NCBI RefSeq assembly: GCF_027596085.1
Contig: NC_072472.1
Span: 24,969,032 to 25,033,031 of the forward strand
DNA from: Anoplopoma fimbria
Lineage: Eukaryota > Chordata > Actinopteri > Perciformes > Anoplopomatidae
Direction of reading: 5' to 3'
Length of the DNA stretch: 64,000 nucleotides
Below are positions 23,101 to 48,838 of this stretch, piece after piece. The notes below the pieces were generated by a model. That model did no database searches and was not told where the DNA came from. It worked only from the letters and a program-made list of their open reading frames with translations. The translations under genes and the position numbers were made by a program. Every line of letters begins with the position of its first letter. The stretch's first letter is position 1.

Positions 23101-25013
23101 ATGGAAGCACTTCCTGTAGCTACCCAGACAAAATCAAACCGGGTAAAAATGCACACAGGCTGACAAGGCTGTCCCTTTTTTATTAAGCAGTCAAGTTAAA
23201 ATTAATTTGAACTAACACCTAATTTGTTGAAATGAATTCAAGCTCAACCCATATAACGTAAGCTCTGCCCCCAGTTTACTTTAGTCTATATATATTTTCT
23301 TGTGCAATGTAATACAACTACACTATGCATCTTCACGGTGTTGTGCTACTTGAAATCTTAGTATCATGTTTTTTTATATCCAGTTCTGTCATTTTCCTGA
23401 AAATCTTAAATGAAACAATATGGCTATTTTATTTGCTTCTTGTGAGGCTGAGGGTGGCGAAAAGTAGCCAGTCAGACGAGGTTGTACAGTTGATGTTGCT
23501 CGACTCGTTTCTGAAGTATCCACTGTCGGCTGCAAACAGCCTTATCTTTGTTGGAACCCCAAATAGACACACCGCTTCAAAGATCCTTTTGGTGTCTTTG
23601 ATTATTCGATCAGCACAGCTTTGCTCTCTAGAGTTCTTCCATTTTTATTTATCAGTTTAGTTTTACTGAAAAACTGAAGGGGAATTAGCGAATTTGAAGC
23701 CCACCTTTGCTGGACCACAAGGCCAACTACTTTATTGCACGTAAAGACTATTTGAAAAAGTCAGGAACTAATTTGTATATATACCTTTTTCCCCCCACTT
23801 TTGAACAGTGACCCTCAAACCTGTGTTTGTACATGTTTTTCCATGTGTTTCTCCAGATTTGTCCCCCCACAGCAATGGTAGTGACTGCGGCTACTCCTCA
23901 AGTATGGAGGGTAGTGAGATAGGATCGCGAGAAGGTTCTTATATTGCCTGTTCTGAGGGAATGTGCAACCATGATGAAGCAGGTAGGGTTTGAGCAGCTC
24001 TAAAATGCTGAGAAACCAATTTGGGGTCTTTTAAACATACCTTGCTTTACTTACAATCATGTCTTTGTCTTCCTTCTGCAGTAGATGACTCAAATGCCCA
24101 TCACTGTGCTGAAGAGAAGGAGGAGGATGGATTAGACAGTTGTGTGGACTGCTGGCCAAACTCTGTGGAAAACACTCAATGCAAGAGTAAAAAGAAGAAA
24201 AGGAAGGGCAAGGGTTTATGCAACGATCAGGTGAGAGAACAAACTCTAGAATTCATATCCTCTAAGCAGAATATTTAACGCTGTGTATCAACTAAGGTAT
24301 GCATATTTCTGCAGGGACAAAAAGGTGACGGTTGTATGTCCGATGGGAACACGACAGGCCACAGTCCGCCATCATCGCACACTTGCCGAACCAAAGAAAT
24401 ACTCTCCTCCTTATGTGGCAATACATTCGCCAGCATTGCACTACGATTACCGTGGATAGCAAATCAAACCAACCTCAGCCTGGATGCGAGGAATCAAGAG
24501 GGAAACGCAAGTCTCATGGAACTTCTGGTCAGTGAGAAATGTAGTTTCAGATACTCAAAAATAGACCTTTCTCACAGGAGACAGTTTGACTGGTTACAGC
24601 TCTGCCATGCTACTGAGCCTTTATGCAAAGTGGCAAGGCTCCCAAACTGGCACTCCTAAGTAAACATATCTGCTGTATGAAAGGTCAAAAGTGTTGTGTT
24701 CTTCGTATTTAACTGCATTTCACTTTTTCCTAACAAGAATGATTGAATACACTGGTTTGATTCTGGCTCTTACGTAACATCCTGCACTCCGCCTGTGTTC
24801 CTAATACAGGATGATTCAGAAGTGACGTCAGATGAAGAGAACTGTCTGACACAGGATGAAATCCAGGCATTTTTAGAAAGAAACCGTTCCTTCTACAACA
24901 ACCGCCACAAGTACAGACAACTCCTGAAGGAGAAGTTCACCAACTACTGCCGTGCCACTGAGCGGAGTAAGCAAGTCTGTGGAAAGTGGTTTACCACCAC
25001 CAGTGTCAACTAA
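20115..25013 (+). CDS. ggnbp2: GGNBP2, gametogenetin-binding protein 2 (zinc-finger protein)
   Basis: Thirteen coding exons: 20115-20207, 20610-20690, 20801-21054, 21365-21463, 21859-21972, 22065-22274, 22416-22590, 22688-22876, 22983-23142, 23857-23982, 24082-24230, 24315-24527 and 24810-25013. The total is 2067 nt, or 688 aa (human 697). Recognised by MARLVAVCR, LVPCVGCRRSVERLFS, KKNKRC-LHSLDTHKPKPLG, DVWELMSQECRDEVVLIDS, the cysteine-rich FCTDCKNKV and CCPHERHIHVCCETDF, a basic KQEKKRQKRKNRRKNK stretch and SDCGYSSSMEGSE. The C-terminal third is less conserved and carries a glutamate run encoded by GAG repeats (23030-23072). In mammals it binds gametogenetin, is needed for male germ cells and placenta, and acts in the nucleus (family knowledge). 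The biochemical role is unclear. Confidence 0.96.
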
Positions 25014-25553
25014 TTGCACTAATGAGTCTTCCCCTGGGGAAAAAAAAACACTTGTGACCACTGCTGCAACATCTCTAGAAAAGAAACAATTATGAAATGC
25101 ATTTGATGTCTTGTTCAGACATTTCTCCTTTAAAGTAAATGTGATTCTTACTTTCCGTTGATCATCTGTCTTTCTCTCTTTTGCACTTGTACACCAACAC
25201 ACTTCTCCATCCCAATTCTTGGCCACTTTCTCACATATAATTGTTCTCTTTGACCAAGCCTAGCTATTTGTTGTTGGTTCTCTGTAGGGTAACGGGTTGT
25301 TGGGTAAGAGCACAGCGGAATCAGTAATCGGTAAAGCTTTGCAAGCTGTGACATTAGGGATACATTTTAGGAGTCTTATTTTATGTTATGTTTTCTTTTT
25401 TTTTTCTCTTTGGTGACACTTCAATGTAGTGGTAAAGGTTGTACCATTAAATGTGTACAGAAATTCTAAATATACAGATTTTACAGAGAATAAGCATCCA
25501 TTTGTAATAAGGATTTGGGTGTGATGTAAGAGCGCAATGTGCAAAATTTACTA

Positions 25554-25559
25554 AATAAA
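25554..25559 (+). terminator. ggnbp2: Candidate polyadenylation signal of ggnbp2
   Basis: AATAAA lies 541 bases after the stop codon. No earlier canonical signal was seen in the 3' flank, so the 3' UTR is probably about 0.55 kb. Confidence 0.5.
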
Positions 25560-25939
25560 AAATATTTATTAATATGCATTATCATTTTGTTACCGTGTTT
25601 TTCTTGTCATCATAAGCTCATGTATATTTGGATTTTAGAAGAGGGAAGTTTGACATAGTCTGAGACCAGTTTGCTTCCTGTCTGTAAACTAAATAGGCTG
25701 TAGCTTTGTAATTAATGAATACTTAAAATATAGGCTTTAATATCAGCCTGGTTGAAGTTATGTGAGGAATATATTTTCATCACCATGGATAACTTATTGC
25801 TGTTTCATCAGGTACCAGACGTTTATCTGTATTAGAAATGTTTATCTTAATTTATATTGGAAATGTCAATGACTTCAGTTAAACTAATTAACAAATGATG
25901 TTACATTAAACATATATATAATATATATATATATACATA

Positions 25940-27740
25940 CACATCCACCTCTGGAAAAAATGAAGAGACCACTCCAAATTTTTCTTAAATCAGCATCTCT
26001 ACGTGTATGGCAGCCATTCCATTCCAGTGTCTGTTGAAATCCAATACAGGCACACTTGATTCTACTTAATGAGGTACTGATTAGGTGATCACCTGAACCA
26101 AATCTTATTTAATTAAGAAAAGTATAAAAACAAGTGCTGTGGTCATCATTATCCTCTTGCAATAGGACCAGCTGGATGGCAGAAACAGTGCTAGTAGTAC
26201 CTCAAAAGTAATTGGAATAAAAAAAGTGACTATTGACCATGCCAAAAGAGTTAAAAAGTAAAGTTTTGTGTGAGGAAAAGAACGGTTCAATTCTGGTTTT
26301 ACTGGCAGAGGGATACAGTGGGCGTCAGGTTGCTTCCATCCTTAAAATTTCAAAGATCGTGGTTCATAAGAACAAGGTCAAGCAGCAGACATTAGGGACA
26401 ACAAAGCTACAGACCGGCAGAGGACGAAAACGACTCTCCATGACCGCCAACTCATTCGAATGTCACTCAACAACTGTAGGATGACATCAAGTGACCTCCA
26501 AAAAGAATGGCAAATGACAGCTGGGGTGAAGTGCACAGAAACAGGCTCCTAGGGGCAGGGCTGAAGTTGTGCAAAGCTAGAAAAAAGCCCTTCATCAACG
26601 AGAAGCAAAGAAGAGCCAGGCTGAGGTTTGCAAAAGACCATAACAATTGGACCATAGAGGACTGGAGTAAGGTCATCTTCTCTGATGAGTCCAATTTTCA
26701 GCTTTGCCCAACACCTGGTCGTCTAATGGTTAGACGGAGACCTGGAGAGGCCTACAAGCCACAGTGTCTCGCACCTACTGTGAAATTTGGTGGAGGATCG
26801 GTGATGATCTGGGGAGCTTCAGCAAGGCTGGAATCGGGCAGATTTGTCTTTGTGAAGTAGAAATGAATCAAGCCAAGTAAAAAGTTGTCCTGGAAGAAAG
26901 CTTGCTTCCTTCTGCTCTGACAATGTTCCCCAACTCTGAGGAGTGGTTTTCCCAGCAGGACAATGCTCCATGCCACACAGCCAGGTCAGTGAAGGTGTGG
27001 ATGAAGGACTACCAGATCAGGACCCTGTCATGGCCAGCACAATCTCCAGACCTGAATCCCATTGAAAACCTTTGGAATGTGATCAAGAGGAAGATGGATG
27101 GTCACAAGCCATCAAACAAAGCCGAGCTGCTTACATTTTGCACCAGGAGTGGCATAAAGTCACCCAACAGCAATGTGAAAGACTGGTGGAGAGCATGAGA
27201 TAAGATAAGATAATCCTTTATTAGTCCCGCAGCGGGGAAATTTACAGGATTACAGCAGCAAAGAGGATAGTGCAAAACAAGAGACATGGTAAATTAAAGA
27301 TCAAAATAAGTATTATAAATGAGCAATAAAAACAGTAATAACAATAGAGATCCACAGTAAAAATATATATACAGACAGAAATTATTATAAATGTTGTATT
27401 GCACAGTGTATTAATGTATTAGTGTCATGTGGTCTGCTGGGAGCAGAGCTGGTTGTGCAGCCTGACAGCAGCAGGAAGGAAGGACTGCCAAGACACATGA
27501 AAGCTGGGATTGTAAATCATGGTTATTCCACCAAATATTGATTTCTGAACTCTTCCTAAGTTAAAATACTAGTATTGTGTTGTTTAAAAATAAATATGAA
27601 CTTGTTTTATTTGCATTATTCAAGATCTGAAAACACTGGATCTTCTTTGTTATTTTTGACCAGTTGTCATTTTCTGCAAATAAATGCTCTAAATGACAAT
27701 ATTTTTATCTAAAATTTGGGAGAAATGTTTATAAAATAAA
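25940..27740 (+). pseudogene. Tc1-like transposon with a broken transposase gene
   Basis: The left end begins near 25950 with CTGGAAAAAATGAAGAGACC, the terminal inverted repeat of a Tc1-like family common in fish. The transposase is in three pieces in different frames. 26233-26484 holds the paired-like helix-turn-helix start (MPKELKSKV, GYSGRQVASILKISK), 26507-26860 the first catalytic Asp (FSDESNF), and 26902-27196 the second Asp (QQDNAPCHTA) and the Glu (SPDLNPIENLW), giving a DD34E set. Frameshifts and an in-frame stop make it non-functional. The right part resumes at 27488 after a 290-bp insertion and stops without its terminal repeat near 27740. It lies between ggnbp2 and dhrs11. Confidence 0.92.
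27198..27487 (-). mobile_element. Retroelement 3'-tail fragment inserted in the Tc1-like element
   Basis: On the + strand it starts AGATAAGATAAGATAATCC and continues TTTATTAGTCCCGCAGCGGG. Read on the minus strand it therefore ends with AATAAAGG followed by short TTATC repeats, as in fish non-LTR retrotransposon tails. It separates GAGAGCATG from CCAAGACACATG of the host transposon, which are adjacent in intact copies. The same tail occurs at 50792-50845. I cannot name the family with certainty (Rex/Babar-like is my guess), and no target duplication is evident. Confidence 0.65.
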
Positions 27741-27870
27741 GTGAATACTTATGACCATGTGATATTTCAGTTTTTCTTTTTTAATAAATTTGCAAAAATT
27801 TCTACATTTCTGTTTTTTTCTGTCAAGATGGGTTGCTGAGTGTACATTAATGAGGATTTTAGCAAATGGC
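27741..27870. mobile_element. Terminal fragment of a second Tc1-like element
   Basis: The sequence TGAATACTTATGACCATGTG followed by TTTTTAATAAATTTGCAAAA, then GTCAAGATGGGTTGCTGAG, resembles the subterminal region of other salmonid/cyprinid Tc1-like elements. It directly abuts the truncated right end of the first element. Only about 130 bp is left. Confidence 0.5.
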
Positions 27871-28070
27871 TGCAATGAAACAGTCTCTGATACAGTGAAA
27901 TCTATGACAGATTTACTTAAATGTTTAATATGTATAAATGTCATCGGTGTATGTTTCTGTAACACTTTGTTGTCATTTTGTTTTGAAGATATCTCTTAAA
28001 ATATCGGTGGCATTGTAGCACTTAACTCTATCTCAGTAAGGATTGACGTCTAAAATAACATGATAACTAT

Positions 28071-28404
28071 TACACTACATTACATTACATTACATTATAT
28101 TACAGTCATTTAGCAGACGCTTTTATCCAAAGCGACTTACAGGAAGTGTATTCAACATAGGTATTCAAGAGAACTACTAGTCACCAGAAGTCATCAGTGC
28201 ATCTCCTTTCTTAAACAAGCATCTTAAAGCATAAACCAGAGCAAAAGTATAGTGCAGAGGCAGATTACTACGAAAACAATAATTGCAACAGACTAATACG
28301 AATACAATAAGTGCTACAAACTACTACGAATAGGATAAGTGCAGTAAACTAATACGAATTCAATAAGTGCAACGAACTGATACGAATACAGTAAGTGCTA
28401 CAAC
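28071..28404 (+). repeat. Interspersed repeat, copy A (ACATT array + GACGCTTTTATCC core)
   Basis: A short (ACATT)n array leads into GTCATTTAGCAGACGCTTTT and CCAAAGCGACTTACAGGAAG, then a tail with repeated units of the type ACTAATACGAATACAATAAG (here 'aagtgc-aac-aa' variants). A closely matching copy lies at 39214-39535. The core is one of the commonest interspersed repeats in teleost genomes. I do not assign a class. Confidence 0.8.
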
Positions 28405-28774
28405 TAAACTATTAAAACTATTTCATTTACTGGGTTGTTGCTTTTTGTTGCAACATTTCCGGAACAAAACCTTTTGATTGCAGGAAACAGTTGAAGTTAT
28501 CAGAAACCTGATCGTGTAGTTCTAGCTTCCTCCAGCAGGCGGCGCTAGTGTCCACACACGCAGAGACGCTCAGGTGGGAGGAGGTCTGATCCAACATCTC
28601 CTCACCATAACACTCTCACACTCCTCCAGAGGAGCGCAGGGGTCCGGGCTGTCTGTGCTGTGTGCTGCAGACTGAGGAGGCTGAGTCAGGAGGCTGAGTC
28701 AGGAGGCTGAGCGGTTCTTAAACACACCGGTGGTCTCTGAGAGCCGACAGACAGACGGATCTGAGCCGGGAGAG
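28405..28774 (+). promoter_or_regulatory. dhrs11: dhrs11 upstream region and 5' UTR
   Basis: The last 250 bases before the ATG are GC-rich with several CpGs. They contain three tandem copies of AGGAGGCTGAGTC (28675-28713, last copy diverged). No TATA box is obvious. The start codon context (GAGAGATGG) has G at -3... and G at +4, which is favourable. Confidence 0.5.
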
Positions 28775-42862
<14,088 letters not shown>

Positions 42863-43979
42863 CAGTGGAACGGGAAGCTGCAGGAGGAGCAGACAAGGCG
42901 GCAGCCATGGTGACTCCATAGCGACCTCTGCTGGGCAAAGGGTGGGGGTTATGGGGGGGGGGGGAGGGGGTGTTAAACAAATCAACTACAGCTGTGTTGG
43001 ATCTGCAGGAACCTGGTCAAAGAGGGCTTGAGCCTTAAGGAGGCTGTGCGAGGAAATGAAAGGGCGTGGACTTTGTGAACCACTACGAAAATACTACTGA
43101 ATGCAGCAACCTGGTACATCTGTGAAATGTTGAGCCCAGTCCCTGAACTGAGCTGACTCCAACCGACGGCAGGAACAAACGACAGAGGAGAGAGAGTTGC
43201 TGCTGTGCTGTGTGGTCATCCGCACGACCATCACTTCAGAGGGAAGAGTATGCCATTGATTGCACATGTTTTTGTCTCTGTTTTTGTAGGTCACATGACA
43301 TATCTTTTTTGAAATTAAATGGAAAGAGTAATTGCTGTTTATAAGAATGACTTTTTTTGGTTTAAATCTTTTTTTTTTTTTATAAATGTTTTAACTTTTG
43401 ATCATAGATAGATGTGGTCTCATACACACTAACCATAGACAGTACTATGTCCTTCACACTGTAACTAACAGCTTGTCAATGCTGCCACCTTAACTCACCG
43501 TATGTTTTCACAAAAGCATTAATTTCCCCTTAGCTTTCAACCACTCATAAGGAATCAGGAAAAGTACAGGTGCCATTGTCTGTTCAGCTTATGGGTTTCC
43601 ACTATCCACCCCTTTTCCCTGTGTATTTTCAGTCATTCTGCACTTTGGATTCATTTATGAGGAATAACAAGAAGGAAACACTGGCAACTTATGTAGGGGA
43701 AGAAACTAACTCCATGTACATGTATTCCCTAGAAATGTGTAACGTTACCTCACAGTGGAAATTTCTCCTTAAATTAATAAATAAAAACAATTGCCCCGAA
43801 GTAAATGATGGTCTGTGTTATGTTTACAGGACAGACTGTTATTTGTAGAAGTCCTAAGCTGTGGACTTTGTGACAGTCTTTTATTACACCTCGCATGACA
43901 TGGCATAGAATTGCATGACCTGTGTGTTCACCATCGGCGTATATCGTCTTTATCAGCAGTGCCCTGTTGCAATTGACCT

Positions 43980-43985
43980 AATAAA
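43980..43985 (+). terminator. dhrs11: Candidate distal polyadenylation signal of dhrs11
   Basis: AATAAA lies 1.1 kb after the stop. Closer candidates occur in AATAAATAAAA at 43776-43785. Which one is used is not known. Confidence 0.4.
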
Positions 43986-44076
43986 TGAGTCAGCCACAAG
44001 GAATTGGTCCACAGTGTTTTATGTTTTTAACAGAAGTGGATCAGCTGTATGAACTGTAAACAAATTACTTTATCAT

Positions 44077-44082
44077 TTTATT
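44077..44082 (-). terminator. Candidate polyadenylation signal of the SLC6 gene
   Basis: TTTATT on the + strand gives AATAAA on the minus strand, about 500 bases beyond the SLC6 stop. It lies only about 90 bases from the dhrs11 candidate on the other strand. Confidence 0.4.
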
Positions 44083-44578
44083 GGCTAATATGTAAGTACT
44101 AAATCTAAGTACAATACCTTATCCCAGATGTATTAACACTCATACTTGCATCAGCAGACATGGCCAAGAGATGGCACCCTTAGCAAAGTTGAGTACTCAC
44201 AAATGAGCACATTGAAATGTGTGTGTGAAGCCCTAAGCAGCACTCATTTGTCATTTGGTGCTCTGTCCCAACAGCAGAAGTGTTGGCTGGATATCAAAGA
44301 TGTACACAACACTAAACAGATTATAAACGCAACAATCTTTTCACACTTAAAATTCGCAAAACATTTAGAAAATCTCAAATTTGCACCAACAAATTGAATG
44401 AATAGGCTCACAAAAATGGCCATTTCAATATATATGCGTGGCAGATATGCAGCAACACACTTAACTATCGTGTAGGTAATTTTTGTAGTAAGCGTGCTTA
44501 AAGTTTGTTGAAGATTTAAAACTAACGGCAAACAATAATTAGTGATTAACTTGCCACTCTTGGAAAAGCTCAGAGCCA

Positions 44579-47500
44579 TCACAGGTTTGTCTGAATAGGA
44601 GGTTTTTCAGGTAGCTGGATGTCGGAGCTGATGACAGCAATGCCTGGTTGTGTTTCTCCTCCTCCCCTCTCATAGTACGCCATTTTTGACTTTTCATTCA
44701 GCGCGTATGGTGTGACGGACAGCTTCAGTTTCTGTAGGAGAAATGCACCAATAGTATTATCACATAGTTTGACATGGCAACTCATGCAGGTGGGTACTAC
44801 TGTACCTCCAATGTTTTGACTGGAGAGAAAAAAAGCAAAATGTGTGTCACCTGCATGAGTGAGCCAGGAAGAACCCACAACGTGTGAACAGCACCCAAAG
44901 GAATCCAGATGATGGAGCCCATGGCGATGACCCAGCCGACCCCTTGAGCCCAGGGAGGGAAGACATAGTCCCCATAGCGGGCTGGTTTAAACTGGATGAT
45001 GGAGAAAATCAGGATAACCTGCCCCAAAGAAGAAACATGTAATGGGACACTTTTAGATGGATCTCTGTTTTGGCTCAGGGGCAGAAAAAAAACATCTAAA
45101 GTCTAAAACATGTGGACTTACGGTGATCAGCACAGGAGCAATTATTAGCCAACAGAGTCTGAAGAAGATGTTTGGTCTTTTTCCAGTCATCTCCTGAAGG
45201 TTGTCTGAAAGTCGATTCACTCCTGCGCATGGAGAGCTGCTTCAGTCAACAGCCATGCACATTGTGTTTGCATGTTTTCAGACCTTTTACAAAATTTAGC
45301 ATTGAGAATGATAGTCTACATAAAGCCTTAAAAATATGTGTCTACTTTTGGAACACACTACATTAACTGGCCAATGAAAAACAGAAACACAACATTTGCT
45401 CACCATAACTCCAACAGATGGCTATAACTTCAAAGAATGCAAGGAACATGATGGACACTATGGCAGTGTAATGGTCCATGAGCTGGAACACATAGATGCC
45501 CACCTGAAAAGAGACACGCTCTTTAGGACTGCGCGGTAATTGATACACTTTGGTTAGAGCTCATCCATTAAATCACAGTCCGTACCTGCATGACACAGGG
45601 GATCCCCAGAACGCAAGCTGCACCACAAATAGCAAGAACAAACAGCTCCTTCCTCTTGAAAAATGTAATCAGTTGTTGATAATATTCGTCCATTAGACTG
45701 GTCACCATCACTTCAACCATTGCAAACTGACGATAAAAGAAAAAAAGTTACCTTGCACTACTGTAGGATTGCTGCATACAATCTTACTATTATCACTGAA
45801 GTGGTACTGTTTTTAACCCCTTTAACTACCTCGCTGTCCAGTCCGAGGCAAAGCAGCATGAAGAAGAACATCACGGCCCAGAGCTGAGACACTGGCATGT
45901 TGGCAAAGGCTTGTGGGTAAACAATAAAAACCAATCCTGGACCTGAATGCAACAAACGCATAAGAAGATAGTGTAGCTTTGCTGATTGGCAAAAGTAAAA
46001 AGTAAATTATGAAAATTAGAATGGAAACAGCAATGTATGGATTGCAGCGCTTTTTTTTTTAAGCTTTGCTTTGCAAGATACTGATTTATTTCACTGCAAA
46101 CCCTCTCAAAGGAAAAGCATTATTTTCTCTCTTTCTTTTTTAAAAAAACTTTCTATGAGTTATTACCCAGCCACACTCACAATATTATTGGGGAAAAGGA
46201 AACAAACCAATTTTTCACTTGTTCTGATTTCTTACCATCCACGGCCAAATCGCTGACAGGGATGCCCTGCAGATAGGACATGTATCCAAAAGCTGAGAAA
46301 ATGACAAAACCTGCCAGGATGCTGGTGACGGAGTTGATGATGGCTATAGTCAGGGTGTCCCTGTGGGGAAAGCAGATGTTTTTTTATATTATTTTCTTAC
46401 TGCTCAGTGATCATTGTTGTCACTGCTGATGGTAAATACTGAGTGTATGAGGATTTTTGTCTTATTACTTCAGCACGTTGTTGTTGAAGGAGTTGTAGCT
46501 AGACATGGCCAAGAGGGAGCCAAAACCAATGCCGATGGAGTTGAAGATCTGAGCTGCAGCATTCACCCACACCTGAAACCCCCACCATCAATGCAGGTTA
46601 TTACCCATTACCAATCTACCTGCTCTCTCTCATGTTTCAGACAGAAGCAGCAGATCTCCAGTTCCTCTTCTGATTCTTCCTTCTTACCTCCACTGACAGC
46701 AGCTTGTCCCACACTGGCACGATGAAGAAGGATATTCCATCTATTGCTCCAGGAAGCTGCGCATTATTGATCAGCAGGGCGATCAGGATAACATACGGAA
46801 ATAGAGCCGTGAAGTACACCACCTGAAAGCAGAGGCAAACAGTGGTTGTTAGTCACTGACTGTCTCCTTGTCTCTGTCCTAAGTTCTCTCTCTAGTTTCA
46901 CTCACCTTGCCCGTTGATTTCACCCCCTTAAAGATGCAAAAGTAAATGACGATCCAAGCCAGAATGAGAATGAGCAAAAGCTCCCAGCGGACCACTCCCG
47001 CTTCATCCACTCCACTAGTTTGCTCCAGCATCTTATATCTTCAAAGAAACCACAAAAAGAGATAAAAGACTATTACTTAATTCTGACATTAAGCATAAAA
47101 ACTGAACACACTTGACTTACCATACTATTTGTGTTCCCTGTAAGTGTTTATTTACCATAATATGCCAGTTTATATATGGTGGCCAGAAACCTTTCTATTG
47201 CACGAAGATGCAAATAGTTATGTGATCAGATGGTGAGTTATTGTGACCTGAAGTGGGAAATTCTGATTTCACAGATGAAATAAGGAAACATTTCAATATG
47301 GATTTGCATTTTAGAAGTGGAAGCTTTCAGTTGGTTGAATTGTGCTTTGCATTGATAAAGAAAACAGCTACCATACATATTATAAACAGTTCATGCCAAC
47401 ACGTTCAGATGAGAAGGCCGTATCTCTGTAGACCATTTTTCACATCTCTGCTCGCCTACACTGCATGTGAAATCTTGTGGAAATAATTCTGTAAAACCAG

Positions 47501-48838
47501 TTGCTTGGTGCAAAACCTACATTCCATTCCAACATTTATCCACTAAACAAGTTAATGAGTAAACCACCGCTGAAGAAGAGTAAACATATGAAATGAGACG
47601 AGTGATGAAGCTCAACTTTAAAAGTGACGTAAAACTTCCTTAAGATAGCATCAGTTTTGCTCTTATCACTAACCTTGGCTTCGTCTTCACCTCACATGAC
47701 TAATGCATTCTATGCATCAAAATACTTGGTTCACCTCTGACATAGTCAGCAGAGTTAGAGCTGTGTAAGCAGTCCAGCCTCTACGGGGGTTTTGTAATTC
47801 CACTGCAATCTAATCATTATCTAGTCCAGTTTCACAATTCTGAGAAACCAGCGCTGGTTTCTCCCACACACAGTGAAAGCATACTTGAAGAACTCCTGGC
47901 TGGCTGTGGAGGAGAAGTTGCTGTTGGTGGCGTTGTTGGAACAGTTAGGGGTGTTCCAGGTGTTGTTGCAGTTCTGCCAGGGCAGCGGTGATTGGAAGGA
48001 GCTGAAGAGATAATAAAGGGCCCAAGTGATGACCAGATTGTAGTAGATACACATGATGAAGGAGATGGCCACTGATGCTATGCCCACTCCTGAGGACAGA
48101 CAAAATGTATTGTCAAAATAGAGTCAGTTTTTTCAGTTTGGATCTCTTTCAGTGAGTGGGGAAATTAATTTACGCCACAGAGCACCTTTTAAGAGTGGGC
48201 AGACGTTGGCCAGAGCGTGGACAGGCCCTCTCCTCGTGTACTGACCCACAGTCAGCTCCATGTAGAGCAGGGGGATCCCCAACACCACCAGCATGAGCAG
48301 GTACGGCACCAGAAAGGCCCCTGATGGGAAGTCATGGCAGGTCCACTGTCATACACATTCTGCTGGCAAAGGTTTCCACTGCCCCTATTTTATGGTATGA
48401 ACTAATATTTAACTATTGTGAAAGTCATCCTGGTCTGGCAGTTTCCTCCATACATCCTGGATCAGGTGAAGTATCCCTCCACAACATGTTAAATCTGTTT
48501 TTGTAATGTAAATAAATATCCTTCCAACTGTACATACATGGTTTCAGAGAACAGAGAGAACTTTTAACATATATTCTCACATGAAATGCACACTAAGGTT
48601 AGTTCATAACAGGACAAAGTGTCTGAAGTAGGGCTCAGCAGCAGCACAGTTTGTTAACTTATTTAGCCGGTTATATGACTCAGTATATACAAGCACAGAG
48701 GGTGGTCTCACCTCCTCCACTCCTGTAGCAGAGATAAGGGAACCTCCAAACATTGCCCAGACCCACAGCACAGCCGATCCCAGCCAGGGTGAACTCTATC
48801 TGCCTGCTCCATGTTGGTCTGCTGAGCTGTTGCTCCAT
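44579..48838 (-). CDS. SLC6-family sodium/chloride-coupled solute transporter (member not identified)
   Basis: Thirteen exons, 5' to 3' by + coordinates: 48712-48838, 48186-48320, 47885-48089, 46906-47038, 46688-46822, 46469-46572, 46236-46360, 45830-45942, 45586-45726, 45404-45503, 45122-45222, 44851-45018, 44579-44731. The total is 1740 nt, or 579 aa, with about 12 hydrophobic segments. TM1 has [15 protein letters not shown]3 has the IYYN motif, and [28 protein letters not shown] and [14 protein letters not shown] follow. The second outer loop has the Cys pair ([11 protein letters not shown]) and Asn-x-Thr/Ser sites. GLGN rather than DLAN in TM1 argues for an amino-acid-type substrate, not a monoamine. 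TM6 reads QIFNSIG where most relatives have Tyr or Phe for Asn. The ATG at 48838 has G at -3 and +4, and the frame upstream offers only TTG. Confidence 0.92.
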
